Shown here: positions 48,701 to 61,700 of the stretch, piece by piece
Numbering within the stretch: the stretch's first letter is position 1
Layout: each line of letters starts with the position of its first letter
DNA from: Pyxicephalus adspersus
Taxonomy: Eukaryota; Chordata; Amphibia; Anura; Pyxicephalidae
DNA length: 64,000 bases
NCBI RefSeq assembly: GCF_032062135.1
Contig: NC_092861.1
Location: forward strand, 118,794,074-118,858,073
Direction of reading: 5' to 3'
Program-made: the position numbers and the translations under genes
The notes under the pieces: generated by a model
What the model was told of the DNA's origin: nothing
What the model saw: only the letters and a program-made list of their open reading frames with translations
The model's database searches: none

Positions 48701-49303
48701 CCTACCTACCTCGGGCCACGTCCTCTTCATCCAATCTGTCCCCCGGCGAGTGTGCTGACATTCCCCGGAGTTCCCGCTGAAGAACCATGCTCAGGTCTGT
48801 TCTTATGAGCTGGGACCATGTGGTACTGTGCTTTGCTTTTCACTTAAATGGAATGGGCTGAAAAATATCCCAAAATGTGTAAAAAAATGTACATGCAACT
48901 TTTTTGGTAACATTTTGCATGGGAATGCATTATGTATTTCAACAAGTGTGTGTTGGTAGTGTCATAAAGAAATAATGGCATTGGATTACACAAGCACATC
49001 ATATGCAAGTTATCATGTGCATTCCCATAGCGCATAGGTTTAAATAGGTTCCTAATCTAATTTTCTTTCTGTTTTATCATCAAATCTATTTATCAAATCA
49101 ACAGGGAATTTGTTTTTTTTGTCTGATGATCGTGTTGGTAACATTGGGTGCATTGGGCAGAAATGTGAGCTTTTATCAGGTAATGAGGTTTTAAATTATT
49201 TAAAGAATACTAAAGCAGAACTAAACCTAACAATTAAAAAAAGCTAGCACACAGATTTTCATTGCAGACAGGACAGACTATGTCTCTTCTTAAACTTACC
49301 TAC

Positions 49304-50797
49304 CTGTTCACTGTTTTTGATTGTTCAATACATTTTTATTAGAGTTTTTCAAGTTTTATAAAAACAAAATGGACAAATTGGTGTTATCAAAAAGTACACC
49401 ATAAAACTACAAGGTAGGTAACAAGTGACATAGAAAACTAGTGGGCCAAATAAAAAAAAGTATACAGACTGGTAATAATTATCATCTAACTACCCTGGTG
49501 TAAACAAACGGATACTGAACCTGTTGTATTTGTAGAGACAGAACCAAGAAGAAATAACAAATTATAGCATCAATGGGCCTGATTTATTAAAGATCCCCAA
49601 GGCTGGAGATGATACACTTTTATCAGTGAAGCTTGGTGATCCAGCAAACCTGGAATAGATCTGGTCCAGGATTCAAAACATTGGCTAGCAAATTACTTTG
49701 AAGAAATCCATTCCAGGTTTGCTGGATCACCCAGCTTCATTGATGAAAGTGTATCTTCTCCAGCTTCGAGGATCCTTAATAAATCAATGTCCAATGTGTC
49801 CTAGAGAAAGGAAGCGGAAGACAAAAACTAAGGAAACAATGAGGGAATGCTGGGTAGGAACCCCATGGTGAACTAGTTACTGTGTTATCAGAGCTGTATG
49901 GATCTGTTCAATCCCATCACAGATGTAGAACTCTAGCATAAGTATCGGGTGAGCTATGATGATCCAACCACCGTGATCAGATTTTAAAAAAGTCTGGGAG
50001 AGAATGACTGCAGTCATTCTTTCTAAAACCATAGTATCGGTTACTCTATTTATTACACCTGCTATCGTTTGTCTCGTGGCAATACAGACAAAGGATACCA
50101 ATTTTTGGTAGTCTACATAAAGAGGGAACTGGCCTATGCAATAAGGTTTTCCACAGGTTCTTCCACTGAGGATCCTGCAGTACTGTTCTGAAATGGTTGT
50201 ATACCCAAAGCTAAAAGCGTTTAACTACTGGACACTTTTCTCCACTTCTGGCCATCAGATGTGGAGAAAGGTGTTCTCAGCACTGGATTCTCTAGAACAT
50301 TTGGGGGAACTCCCTGAATCAAATGTACCTATTCCGGCTTGTGTCACGTACCAACAATGCAGTCATTTATATCCGTTTTCCAGTGCCAAGATGTTGGCAT
50401 TTTGCCACTGTCACCCATATCTCACCCGATTCTTTATCCCAAATTGGCTTTCCATTTCAAAATATAAAGGAGCTTATAGTGACTAACGTTGCATGGAGCA
50501 AGGATACTAAGCCCGCTGATGTGGGATTGCAAAGACAACATGATGCAAAGCCAGTAAGGTGGAGAGGACAGCCTGAGCAATTTTTGATTAAAGTCAACAA
50601 AAAGTATCTTATTTGTAAGTAGCGGAAATATTCGCTGGAGGGGAGAGACCAATGCTCTTGAAGGTAAGCAAAGGATTTCACACGTAATGTAAAGGTAAGT
50701 AAAGCATATGCATATTGCAAGGGCCTATCAGCCTACCAACGAAAGGCTAAGGCAATGGGCAAAGGTGGATGTGGGGAAGCCACTGTTCACAGTTTTT
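49304..50797 (-). mobile_element. LINE-like retroposon insertion with target-site duplication
   Basis: CTGTTCAC plus a variable base plus GTTTTT occurs at 49,304-49,318 and again at 50,783-50,797, a 15-bp duplication with one difference. The left inner edge is T-rich (TTTTTGATTGTTCAATACAT), as expected for an A-tailed element inserted on the minus strand. No intact coding frame remains. It carries a palindromic MITE at 49,575, which therefore arrived later or was carried in. Confidence 0.65.
49575..49793. mobile_element. Palindromic MITE, copy 5 of 6 (nested)
   Basis: GGGCCTGATTTATTAAAGAT at the left and GGATCCTTAATAAATCAATG at the right, with mirrored arms as in 3,081-3,290. It sits inside the retroposon at 49,304-50,797. 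Confidence 0.85.
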
Positions 50798-51438
50798 AAC
50801 TAAACCCATTGGTCCTCCTTCCACCAACTTGGTCCTCCTCCAGGTTCAAGATCTCCTGCTATTTTGATTTTCAAGGCCGGAATGATGCAACTCCTATAGA
50901 TGCGCATAGGAGTTCACTCTTTCTTGGCAGCCAGCTATGCCAGGATCAAACATTATCAAACAACAAGGAGGTAAGTTTGTTTTATTGCTGAAAAAACAAG
51001 TCTGTCCCATCTACATTAAAAACCTGCCTACTCACATTTAAAATGGTTTAGTTCTACTTTCAAGTATATTTAAATTCAAATCTGTTTTTTAGTATATTCA
51101 CTTAATAATTTGTTGTATTGGTTTTACAGCAAAACATTTTTGTAAATTTTTTGAAAAGCCTCTTAGCTGGAGATCCTGCCAGAGACATCACTAGACAACC
51201 CTAAGTTAAAGCCTTGCAATAAACGGCAGCATTGTCTGCCATATTCTTTTTGTTGTTAGCTATCAGGTCTTATTAGATGCCCTTTAACATTTCCCACAAT
51301 AAAGCAAATATGACACATTTTCTGAATACACGAGCCTGTATCTGTGGCTTTCACCTGTGTACCTAACAAGCTTGTACACTGCATGACATGCTATGGATAG
51401 AATACCATGAGCTAATAAATAATCCAGGATGTTTTCAG

Positions 51439-51576
51439 GTGCTAGAAGACAAGTGTTATGATGTCATCGGGCAGCTGGCGGTTGCTATGGAACCAGAGCG
51501 CAGTGACACGTTAGCCTCATTTATTAATGTGCTGCATGCACCTGAACTGAGAGAAGACTTGCAAGTAGAAGGAATG
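51439..51576 (+). CDS. Possible upstream exon of the vinculin-like gene
   Basis: TGTTTTCAG precedes and GTAAGA follows a 138-base segment that is open in the frame joining directly (phase 0) to the next exon at 52,765. It retains several CpGs and holds an ATG at 51,487 in strong context (GCTATGG) that would add 30 residues before the Asp of the next exon. Alternatively it is a non-coding first exon, or a lone exon of another gene. I do not recognise the peptide (it includes ASFINVLHAPELRED). CGGTTGCTATGGAACC within it resembles an RFX X-box. Confidence 0.4.
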
Positions 51577-52619
51577 GTAAGAAAAGGCTTTTATTGGTCA
51601 GACTTATGCTTTTTTGGTCTTTGTTTATAATCTTTTCTTAAACAACGACCTGTATTCCTAAAGCTAAAACTACTCTAGCAGATGTTTCAATATCTGTCAT
51701 TCCCACATATTTCTGAGACATGTTTAAATACATATTTCCTGTGACCGGGGTATGTGGAATTTGTACCAGCAATGTGAATTCCTTTGGTTCATGGAAGATA
51801 TCTAATAGCTGGGTAATAGTTTCCAAATGAGATAAATATTATTGAGTATTTTATTATAAATGTTTTAAGCCCGCACACAGGTAACTATTTACTTGCTAGA
51901 GCAAAGATATTAAAATACAATGGGACTGATATTTCAGAGCGGCAGCTCCAACAAAGCATTAGTACTCCTGTACATTTTATTTAAGGGAACATATGATCTA
52001 TTTGGTGATTGTTTTATCTTATTACAAATATATTTTAACATGTAATTATATTTTAAATAAGTTATTAAAATCAAAGTGAAGAAGGATAAAGTCAAACAAC
52101 AAATGACATAGGTATTGCCGCAATAATAAGTCAAAAATGGCCTCAGTAATATGAAAAAAATCAAACATCCTGAGTGGATTCCCTACTATTCCATACTGTA
52201 CTGAAAAACAAATCTAGCGTTACATATGCACAGTTGTGCTGGCTCTTCTACTAAAGTACTGAAAATACACACTGTAATCTTTTCAGAATGTGCATTGGAA
52301 GCTGCAGCAAGTCAGGTAGAGTCTGATTTTTTTTTAAATTTCTTGTCTAGAGCATTTACAGCATCATATTGCTCTGTCCTCAAGCTCCTTCTTTATACTG
52401 TCTACTTTCATTTCTTGGATTTGATTCATTTCAATTATGCATGCTAAGCATCACATGTGGATGTTTCAGGAAACTTTATAGTATATCAGGTATACTAGGT
52501 ATATCAGTATTTTCCTGAAGGTTTCAGGAAACTATACAGCTCCCTTTTTGCTTCTTCCTCTAGCCTAATATGTCTAGCCTGACTAGTTTTGATGTAATTC
52601 GCTATAAACTAAGGTAGTA

Positions 52620-52670
52620 AAAGCAGAAGGGTTTTACCTAATATATATATATATATATATATATATAGGT
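52620..52670. repeat. (AT)n tract in the first intron of the vinculin-like gene
   Basis: A run of about fourteen AT units at 52,641-52,668, roughly 100 bp before the next exon. Confidence 0.85.
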
Positions 52671-52770
52671 AAATTTAAATCTGTATAAATATCAATTTTC
52701 AAAGATGTATCTTGTAGATAAAAGTTCTGTTTAGTAACTTTTTTTTTATTTAAACACTGTCCAGGACACC

Positions 52771-55700
52771 ATGGATTTCACTTCTTACTGTGATATTACC
52801 TCAGTATTTATAACCAAAACTATAGACAGGATCATATCTCCAATGGCGGTACAACTCTGTCATTTGGTTATTGCATTGGAATGTGATGGCAGCAAATATA
52901 CTGGTGCGAGTTGGGACTTAGAACAGATGGCAGAAGAATTATCCAAAGCTACAGAACACTTTGCAAAGACCTCAGTAAGGTACAATTTATTATTATTCGT
53001 ACTATGTTTTAAATAAAACCCTTTGTAAAAAGTCATGTGTCAGTTGTGCAAGAATTGTTTTGCTTTCTACTGGGTTTTTGCTTTATATTCTTTGAACTGG
53101 ATCTTGCATTTTTTTGGATGTTGCACTATATATGTTTTGGTTCTTGATTTTATGTTTTTGAGTTTTTTTTATACTATATGCAGTTGTGTGAAAATTAAGT
53201 ACACCTCATGAAAATTGTACTTTTTAGGGCATTTTTAAACAAACAAACAAACATTTGAGCTATATTTAAACTGTTCTTTCAGATAAACATGATATACCAT
53301 ATACACTCCATTATAAACTGCGATTTTTTTCTCACTTCAAAATGTCATTAGATATACCATTGGAGGATAGGAAAAACATTAGATTTTTTACTAGGAAGCA
53401 ATTGAGTAATAATATAGAATACAAATATCATCTTAAACATGGGCCTAATACCAATGACAAGGATATATATGATAGCGATGACTATACATTCTATTGGCAG
53501 TATTGAGTACACAAAAAAGAGAATGCTCAAGAGCAAGTGTACCTACTAAATTCAGGGCATGGCCAACTAATGTGTATCAAATTAGTTCACAATACTAAAA
53601 AAAAAGGGATAAAATAAGTAGGGTGAAAAGCACAAACAGGAAACCATGAAATTGTGTTTATCAGTAATGAGCTGAAGATAATATTTGTAATTAAAGCCAG
53701 TATACCACATCTCTTAGACTAAGAACATAAATATAGTTGTAATTTCTCTTAAGGGTTCCTTGAGATGACATACAACTGTGTGTAATAAAATGTTGTCACC
53801 AATTGTGTAATTTCAGGCAAATGTTTTGGTGGTGTAAATCTGCTATCATTTGAAGAAACATTTAGTTTCAGCGTCTATATGCAATTCCGCATACAGTTTT
53901 TGTAACATCTAAGTTTTGGAGTTCTTTTTTTTTTTTTTTAACATTCTTTATTTTTGAAAACTTTTTTTTACAACAAAAACAATACAGTAACCAATCAAGA
54001 CAGAACAGGCTAGGTACGGGAAACAAAAACCAGCATGTTACACATTTCACAGAGACTTAATAAAAAATGTGGTGAAGGTACATACAACATATCATCGTTA
54101 GCATTTGGATACATCTGTGGGACCATATTGGAGTTCTTAACACCTAATCTAACTTTGCTTTAATGCCATATTTTTCAGAAGCGCACACACACTCATTAAT
54201 TCTATTACTGGAAACAAGTATATACAAAATGCTGGAGTAAATACCTAATATTGGTGTTTTAATAGTTGTGATAAATGTACCCATTAAATCACAAATTATG
54301 TTATTGTTGACAGGTAATGTGATTTAAAATCTATCTGGAGATTGTGCTCCTAAAATAATACAACAAATGTGCTTTCAATGTCACAAATGCCACTATTTTA
54401 TAAATGAGCACAAAAGATATATGTTATGATAATATAGTAAATGTATTAGTAAATTGTCATAAAATAATTTTGTATTACATATTGACACAGGCTGGGAGAA
54501 GAATGTGACGATGGAATTCTGAAGAAGGAAATGGAAGAAGCTGCAAAGAGCCTTCTTATAACTGGAAAGAACATCCTGCTATCAGTTCAGAAGCTCTGCC
54601 TTCAGCCTACTGTTCGGAAGCACCATGAGGACGTAATCACTGCTGCACAAAACATTTTAACGGGAACTCTAAAGGTGAGAAAAATCATTTTACAAGATAT
54701 AACAAGAGTTTAAATCTAATTTTGTTAGAAACTAGCTTAAATGTGGCTGTGTTTGTTCTGATACGACAGCTAAAACAGAGTTGGATGATAAATTTGGTAG
54801 ATACAGAACCCTATTTTAAAAAAAAGTTGCAATTTACATATGACCTTGCCTAATTCCCATTGCTTTTCTTTTTTTTCATCTATTGCTCTATTGCTGCTCT
54901 AATAAACACCTTCTGAGTGCAGGTTTGTTTTATTACCATAGCCTGTATAGTATGGAAGTCTGACAGAGTAAGGTTGGTGAGGTGATAGGTAGAGTTCTGT
55001 AGTCCAGCAGGCAAGCTTGACATAACTGGTTGGGATTCTAGTGCTGCAAAATACTGTGTGTCGTGAGACCAACCTTAGGAGGTTAGAAGGACAATATATT
55101 TTTGGAAGATCCCTAGTTATTTGTAAAATGTGCATGTATTGCAAAGATGCAAAGATGTGTTTCCTTCTTATTGTACCCTAAGATACACTTTCAGAATCAT
55201 CAGCATTTGTCCTCCTCTGTGGGTTAAACACATCCTGGAGTTGATAAAGAAATTGTAATCCAAAGCTAAATTTACAATTTTAGCAAGACCATGCTAAAGG
55301 AACCTCGACCTGTACATTGACTTGTAGTTTCCTGCTGATAGCAGGTGAATATAGGTCACCATGTTGCCATAATGATCGATGGAAGTAGATGTAGTCCTGA
55401 GGGGGAAGAGTCATTACAGCACCTTCCTATAAAATATTTATCTGGGCACTGCAGGGCTATGCAATTTAAAAGTCCTAATCGAGGATATTAGAATTCATAG
55501 AAACAGACATAGGGCCCGATTAAAAAAAAGCTCTCCAAGGCTGGAGAAGATGCACTTTCATCAGTGAAGCTGTGTGATCCAGCAAACCTGGAATGGATTT
55601 CTATTGCTATTTGCTAATTGTTAGCAAATGTTATTTAATCCTGGACCAGATCCATTTTAGGTTTTCTGGATCACCCAGATTTACTGCTGAAAATGTATGT

Positions 55701-58700
55701 TCTCCAGCCTTCGAGAGATTCAACAAATCAGGCCCATAGAGTCACTCACCTCTAACTATACTATATCACACATGTCAAAGAGTCACTGTCAAAGAGGCAT
55801 GGGTATTTATTGTAAAAACAAGTTTTCTATTGGTACAAGTCCTCCATGACAATGCCATGCTACATCTTCCTTTTTTTGAACATAGCTTGCCTATTAAACT
55901 CATAAATAATAAACCCAGTCAGTAAACTCTTTTATAAGAATGACTGGAACAGGTGTCTGCTTGTCAAATGACTGTTGGTAGGTACTGGTTCTTACAGATA
56001 TAATGAATGTCCAACTATAGTACGACTAAAATGTTTTTTTTTTAATAGCACCTTTAACTATAAGGCAACACAGTTCAATGCATGTACGTTACTGTTCACC
56101 ACAATGCATAGTAATGGACTACAGAAATACTGGAGGTTTGATATGGGCCAGGTACAGTGTATTGACAGTCCATTAAAAAAAGATTTTCTTAACAAAATAC
56201 GTAATGCTGCATACAAAAACACATTTTGTAGTGCATTTTCTATCATAATCCAACTTAGTGGGAATATCCGATTGGACTCGTTTATGTTTATAAAACGTTT
56301 ATGTTTATGTTTTTAAAAACCTCAATAACTTGGGCATCTTGCAATAGTTTTACATTTTTCGGTTTCTTCAGGCATGCTCTTGGGAAAGCTGTCAAGAAAA
56401 AAAATATTATATTTTGTTTTATTTAAAAAGTATTCAATGTAAAAACCAAATTTAATCCTACAGCATTAATGAAAAGAGTTATTATGTTTAATTTCTATCT
56501 GTCTCATCACCTTCCTTTTCACTCTGTTACCCTTTGTTGGCAACATTATAATGCAATACTAAAAACAATGAATAATTTTACACTCAGACTATTCCATTTC
56601 AAAATCATTTAAAATGTTTTTTTTAGAACTCGCTTTAAGGATTCTTTTGAGGTACATACTAAAATCCTTTTAAATATAGGTCTGGCCAGTTCAACAACAG
56701 TCAGAGCACTACACAGCACTTCTTTGTCATGAAAGTTTTATGATAAAATGCATTGTGTAATATAGTCTCACTTTTTATTTATCTCTGCTGTATTTTATTA
56801 ACTCTGTGAAAAGTGCCCTGTGGTATAGCTAGGAAGGTCCTGGATTAGATCTATGTGGCACTCAGGCTAGGGAGGTTTACATATTAGGCAGAAAAACACA
56901 GACAGTAAGCTTTTAGTAAAAGCCTATGTTGGTGGTCCTGGAACTGACTAAGGAAGAGTTGTGGGGGTTCCTTGACCACCTGGTTCATATCTGGATCTTC
57001 ACCAAGCTGGGAGCCCAGGTGCACTATTTTGGAAGTCAGGTGCATCCTGGTGGAAGCTAACTGGCCTGCTGTTGCAAAAGAGAACTGAGCTCCAGGAAAT
57101 CTGATTATTTTCAAATTGGCACTAAGAAATGACTGTGATTTGTTTTTCCATCAGTTAGCAAGGGACAAAAATTGATACAGTTAGATGCCCAGAAGGTCTA
57201 CTGTTTGTTCTTTTTATTGACTTTTATGTTGTGCTGGCAAACTTTTCCTTTGATGAATAAATATGCAGGCTGTTTGTTTTAAACTAGACTTGTGGTGCCT
57301 CTATCCTGAACTGTGCAGAAAATTCATTGCACGAACAATCCCTATATCAGTGTTTCTCAACCAGGATTCCTCTAGAGTTTGGTTGGGGCGGTTTGTGCCT
57401 CTTAAGTCAGTTTACCTGACACCATTGATTTTTTTGGCTATTTTATCATATAAGTTTGAGGAAGGGGAAACGCTTCCCCCTGAATCATTATCCTACCATC
57501 ATCATCTTTCCTCACAACTGTGAAACACTACATCTTCTTAACTGGAGACTACCTGTAAGCATGTTTTTCAGAACACCTTTTGCTATCATTTTGAATTATT
57601 TATTTCCATGTAAATCACATGGGATTCTTGTATATCTTGAGTGTGCTTTATCTTGGATCATCATCCTGTTTTGAGATACCTCTTCCTAATTTTAATCCTA
57701 TCAGATTATTTTTGAGAGTAAACCTGAAGAAGCATGGTATGCGATGCGTGTCAGGAATAGTCTGAACCTATTGACCTCACCATATCCCTACAGGGCATCT
57801 CGCATAATGTTTATTCTCTAACTATAGTGTTTTATACACAAATAATTGACAACAGTTTCGACAAAATATTAAATACGATCCTTAGTTTAATATATTATCT
57901 GTTGAACTTATTGCTACCTAAAACCCCCCNNNNNNNNNNNNNNNNNNNNNNNNNNNNNNNNNNNNNNNNNNNNNNNNNNNNNNNNNNNNNNNNNNNNNNN
58001 NNNNNNNNNNNNNNNNNNNNNNNNNNNNNNNNNNNNNNNNNNNNNNNNNNNNNNNNNNNNNNNNNNNNNNNNNNNNNNNNNNNNNNNNNNNNNNNNNNNN
58101 NNNNNNNNNNNNNNNNNNNNNNNNNNNNNNNNNNNNNNNNNNNNNNNNNNNNNNNNNNNNNNNNNNNNNNNNNNNNNNNNNNNNNNNNNNNNNNNNNNNN
58201 NNNNNNNNNNNNNNNNNNNNNNNNNNNNNNNNNNNNNNNNNNNNNNNNNNNNNNNNNNNNNNNNNNNNNNNNNNNNNNNNNNNNNNNNNNNNNNNNNNNN
58301 NNNNNNNNNNNNNNNNNNNNNNNNNNNNNNNNNNNNNNNNNNNNNNNNNNNNNNNNNNNNNNNNNNNNNNNNNNNNNNNNNNNNNNNNNNNNNNNNNNNN
58401 NNNNNNNNNNNNNNNNNNNNNNNNNNNNNNNNNNNNNNNNNNNNNNNNNNNNNNNNNNNNNNNNNNNNNNNNNNNNNNNNNNNNNNNNNNNNNNNNNNNN
58501 NNNNNNNNNNNNNNNNNNNNNNNNNNNNNNNNNNNNNNNNNNNNNNNNNNNNNNNNNNNNNNNNNNNNNNNNNNNNNNNNNNNNNNNNNNNNNNNNNNNN
58601 NNNNNNNNNATAGGCAGATTTGAAAAATATTGTAACACTGTACTGATATTTAAATATTTTGCATTTAATATATTCCTTAACAGATACTTCAGTTGGAAGA

Positions 58701-61700
58701 TGATGCACATGTTAGAAAGATTAATGAAGCTGTAAACTGGCTTCTTGAATGTCTGCATTATTTACAAAGAGCAGAAAGTATACCGCACATCTTAACTCAC
58801 TTCTGTGAGTTTTCAGAAGCTCTTCTTTTGGTAAACAGTTTGATAGAGAGAAGAATTTTGGACATCAAGGATACTTTACATAAGCACCATTTGTCTGAAG
58901 CACTGGAAACTCTTCGGAAATGTGTACCAATGTTATACACAGCAACCCAAAGCAATATAAAACATCAACACAATGAGCAAATGCTGGCATCAAAGTTGTA
59001 TATATTTGATCTTGTATCAAAAACATTACAGGAACTTAAATTGTTGCTAAAAAATGGTCCAGGGAAACAAGAACCTAATAAGAAACAAGGCTCATTTTCT
59101 AAAGAAATGAGCAGATTACATGAACTATTATCCACTTCAAATTTAGAAGAAATCAATAGCAGTGATCTTGACTTCCTTGTGGGAGCTGTTGTGTTTTACT
59201 CCATGTATGTAGCTGATTGCTCAAGACCAAATATAAAGCTGAGACTGGTTAAGGTTTGCCAGCGTCTTCTTGAAAAGAGAAAGAAAATGTGTGACCATCT
59301 TAGTGAGTTCCAGAAAAGTTCAGATCTTGGAAATATTCATTGGCAACTACAGCAACAATGTGCCACTATAAAAGCTGAACTTAGTGATCTCAGCCAACTC
59401 CTGGTTTCCACCATATTCTATCAAATCTTAGATGCTTTTACTGTTAAGGATCCACTGAAGAAATTGCTGAAAACTGCTCTTAAGAACAAAAAGAAAGAAA
59501 TTTTACATCCACAAAATCTTATTGCCTCAAAATCTCTCCAGCTTCTTCAAGCATTTCAAAATCACACAGAACATCTACTGAAAATATCTAGTCTTGTGCT
59601 AGCTCAATGTGCCCATGAAAAAAATATAGATGAAATAGAGAGTTCAGTAGATTTCTTGTGTAGAGTTAGGGATGAGGTTGTTGGGTTTATTATTGACAAC
59701 AATAAGGCATACTATGAGTCTAGAATGTTTGAAAAAGCACAATACTTTTATCAGAAATGGATCCAAGCAACCGAAAGCCTTATTGTCAGTCTTGATAGCA
59801 TGCTTACTGTGCACCAATTTTTGGACTTATCTATTAAAGAGATCGAAGAGAACAGGAATCACTGTGAAAAGCTCCTTAGAAGTCAGGAGCATGAAATCTT
59901 TCAGCATCATGGTGCTGACTTATGCGACCTGGCTGAACGCTTGTGTCAAGTTATCAATAGGCATGTTGACCAAAGTAAGGACCCTATTTTCAGAAATGGT
60001 CTAAGAGTTCTTGTGAGACAACTGGAAAGAGCAGTACTTGAAACAAGGGAAGCAATGATGAATTGTGTTGAATCAATTTCCTGTGTTCTAACTCAAAAGT
60101 CTTTCTTGAAGAAAATGAATTCATTGTTTGAGTGTATATACAGTGTTAAAGAAGGTGTAAGTGGATGCAATCATCCAGACCTGCTTAGTCCTTTAAGAAC
60201 AGAAGCTGTTCCTGTAGGCCATAAACCTATAATAATAGATTTACACGAATCAGAGCAAGATAACCATTTTGAAAACCCAGGAGACTCTATTACCTGCATG
60301 CCGTATGAAGGATATCTGAGCAAACCTCTTCCTTCAACCACTATGCCAAAAGAAATATTAAATAGTAAAGTAAACATTGAAAAGCAAGTTTCAAATCTTC
60401 AGCCACTGATAGGTGATCTTTTATCAGCAGTAAAAAATCTAAACATGAAGGAGATTAATGTACACAGTTCTACCCTTATTAAAATCTCAAGCATTTACCT
60501 TGAAGAAATCAAAGAGTGCCTTCATCAGACCAATATGTCTGAAAAGGACATACACAGGTATAAGGAAGTTGAATCACTAATTTTAAGTCTTGCTCAGCTA
60601 AATAAAGAGGGAAATGTAGATGCAGTGTGCATGGGCAGACTTATTCAGACAGCAGTTTTGCTTTCACGTTGTATTGAAGAGATTAAAACTCAGCTATTGT
60701 CCTTTGCAAGTTTTTGGTATAGCTTTTCCCACCAATTGTTTTGCATCTCAACTAATTCAGATGTCAGCGCCAATGTTCAGATTTTTAATCAAACTATGCA
60801 GCGTTTATCAGGGATTGTGCAGTCTTTAAGTCAACATTTACTTTGTCATGATGATCTAGATTTCCCCACAGTTTCTGAAAAACAGGAATTACTCATCACA
60901 ATTCATGTCAAGTTCTCCAAGTGCCAGACAGTGGCAAATAAACTACTTACAAAGGTCCTATGCTTTAAAATAGAGCCTGAATCTCAAAGACTAGAAGATA
61001 TTTGTATACAGTGGTCAGTTTCTGTCCAGCAGTTATTAAAATGTGTAGATGACTTAATTGGCATTGATAATTTAATCATATCTGAATCAATAGACATTAC
61101 AGAACTAAAGCTTTCGGAGTGCAAAAGTCTTCTTCTTTTGTGTGAAGCCTCATTATGGTTACAGGAAGCATCTGTTCTCTCAGTTCAGACTTTTACAGAA
61201 GAGAAAAATCAGAAAATTGTTGCCCTCCTCAAGGAAGAGGTGGATACCCTGACTGATTCAGTTCTGAAAGTGAGAGATGAACTTAACAAACCTAAATCTG
61301 ATATCAAGCCATCAATGTTCCTTACTATAGAGTGTGTTCTCCTTCAAAAAGAGTTCATGTTCAAGGTAAAATTACTTATGTACCATGTTAAAAACATGTA
61401 TATTGGAAAGCAAACTCTACTACAAAGAATAGTACATTTGGCCTCATCTAGATCCACTGACAAGACTCTCATAGAAGAGACTTTTGAAAATGATGTTAAA
61501 TTGCTAGATGGTAACATAACATTATTAAAAGACACATTTAGCACTGCTCTTTGCTTAGAAAAGAAAAATGATGTTGCATTTTTGGTTGACCATCTTTTCT
61601 TTCTAACGGGGGATTTAGTAGCTAGATCAAGATCGCTAATGCACAATCACAACAATTTGGAAATATTCATGCTCAATGCCATGTCTTTGAACTGGTTAGC

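Larger units (their letters stand above)
49211..51060. mobile_element. Inverted-end element interrupted by a 1.5-kb retroposon
   Basis: TAAAGCAGAACTAAACC at the left and GGTTTAGTTCTACTTT at the right are inverted ends. The right part (50,810-51,030) matches the repeat at 60-270. The element is split at 49,304-50,790 by a retroposon flanked by a target duplication, so the undisturbed element would be only about 370 bp. Confidence 0.65.

Noticed and set aside
50193..50622. Two plus-strand frames of about 97-99 codons
   Set aside because: They lie inside a retroposon bounded by a target duplication and show no recognisable protein motif.
57827..58758. Open frames of 264-302 codons on both strands
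   Set aside because: Nearly all residues are Ns from the 680-base assembly gap.
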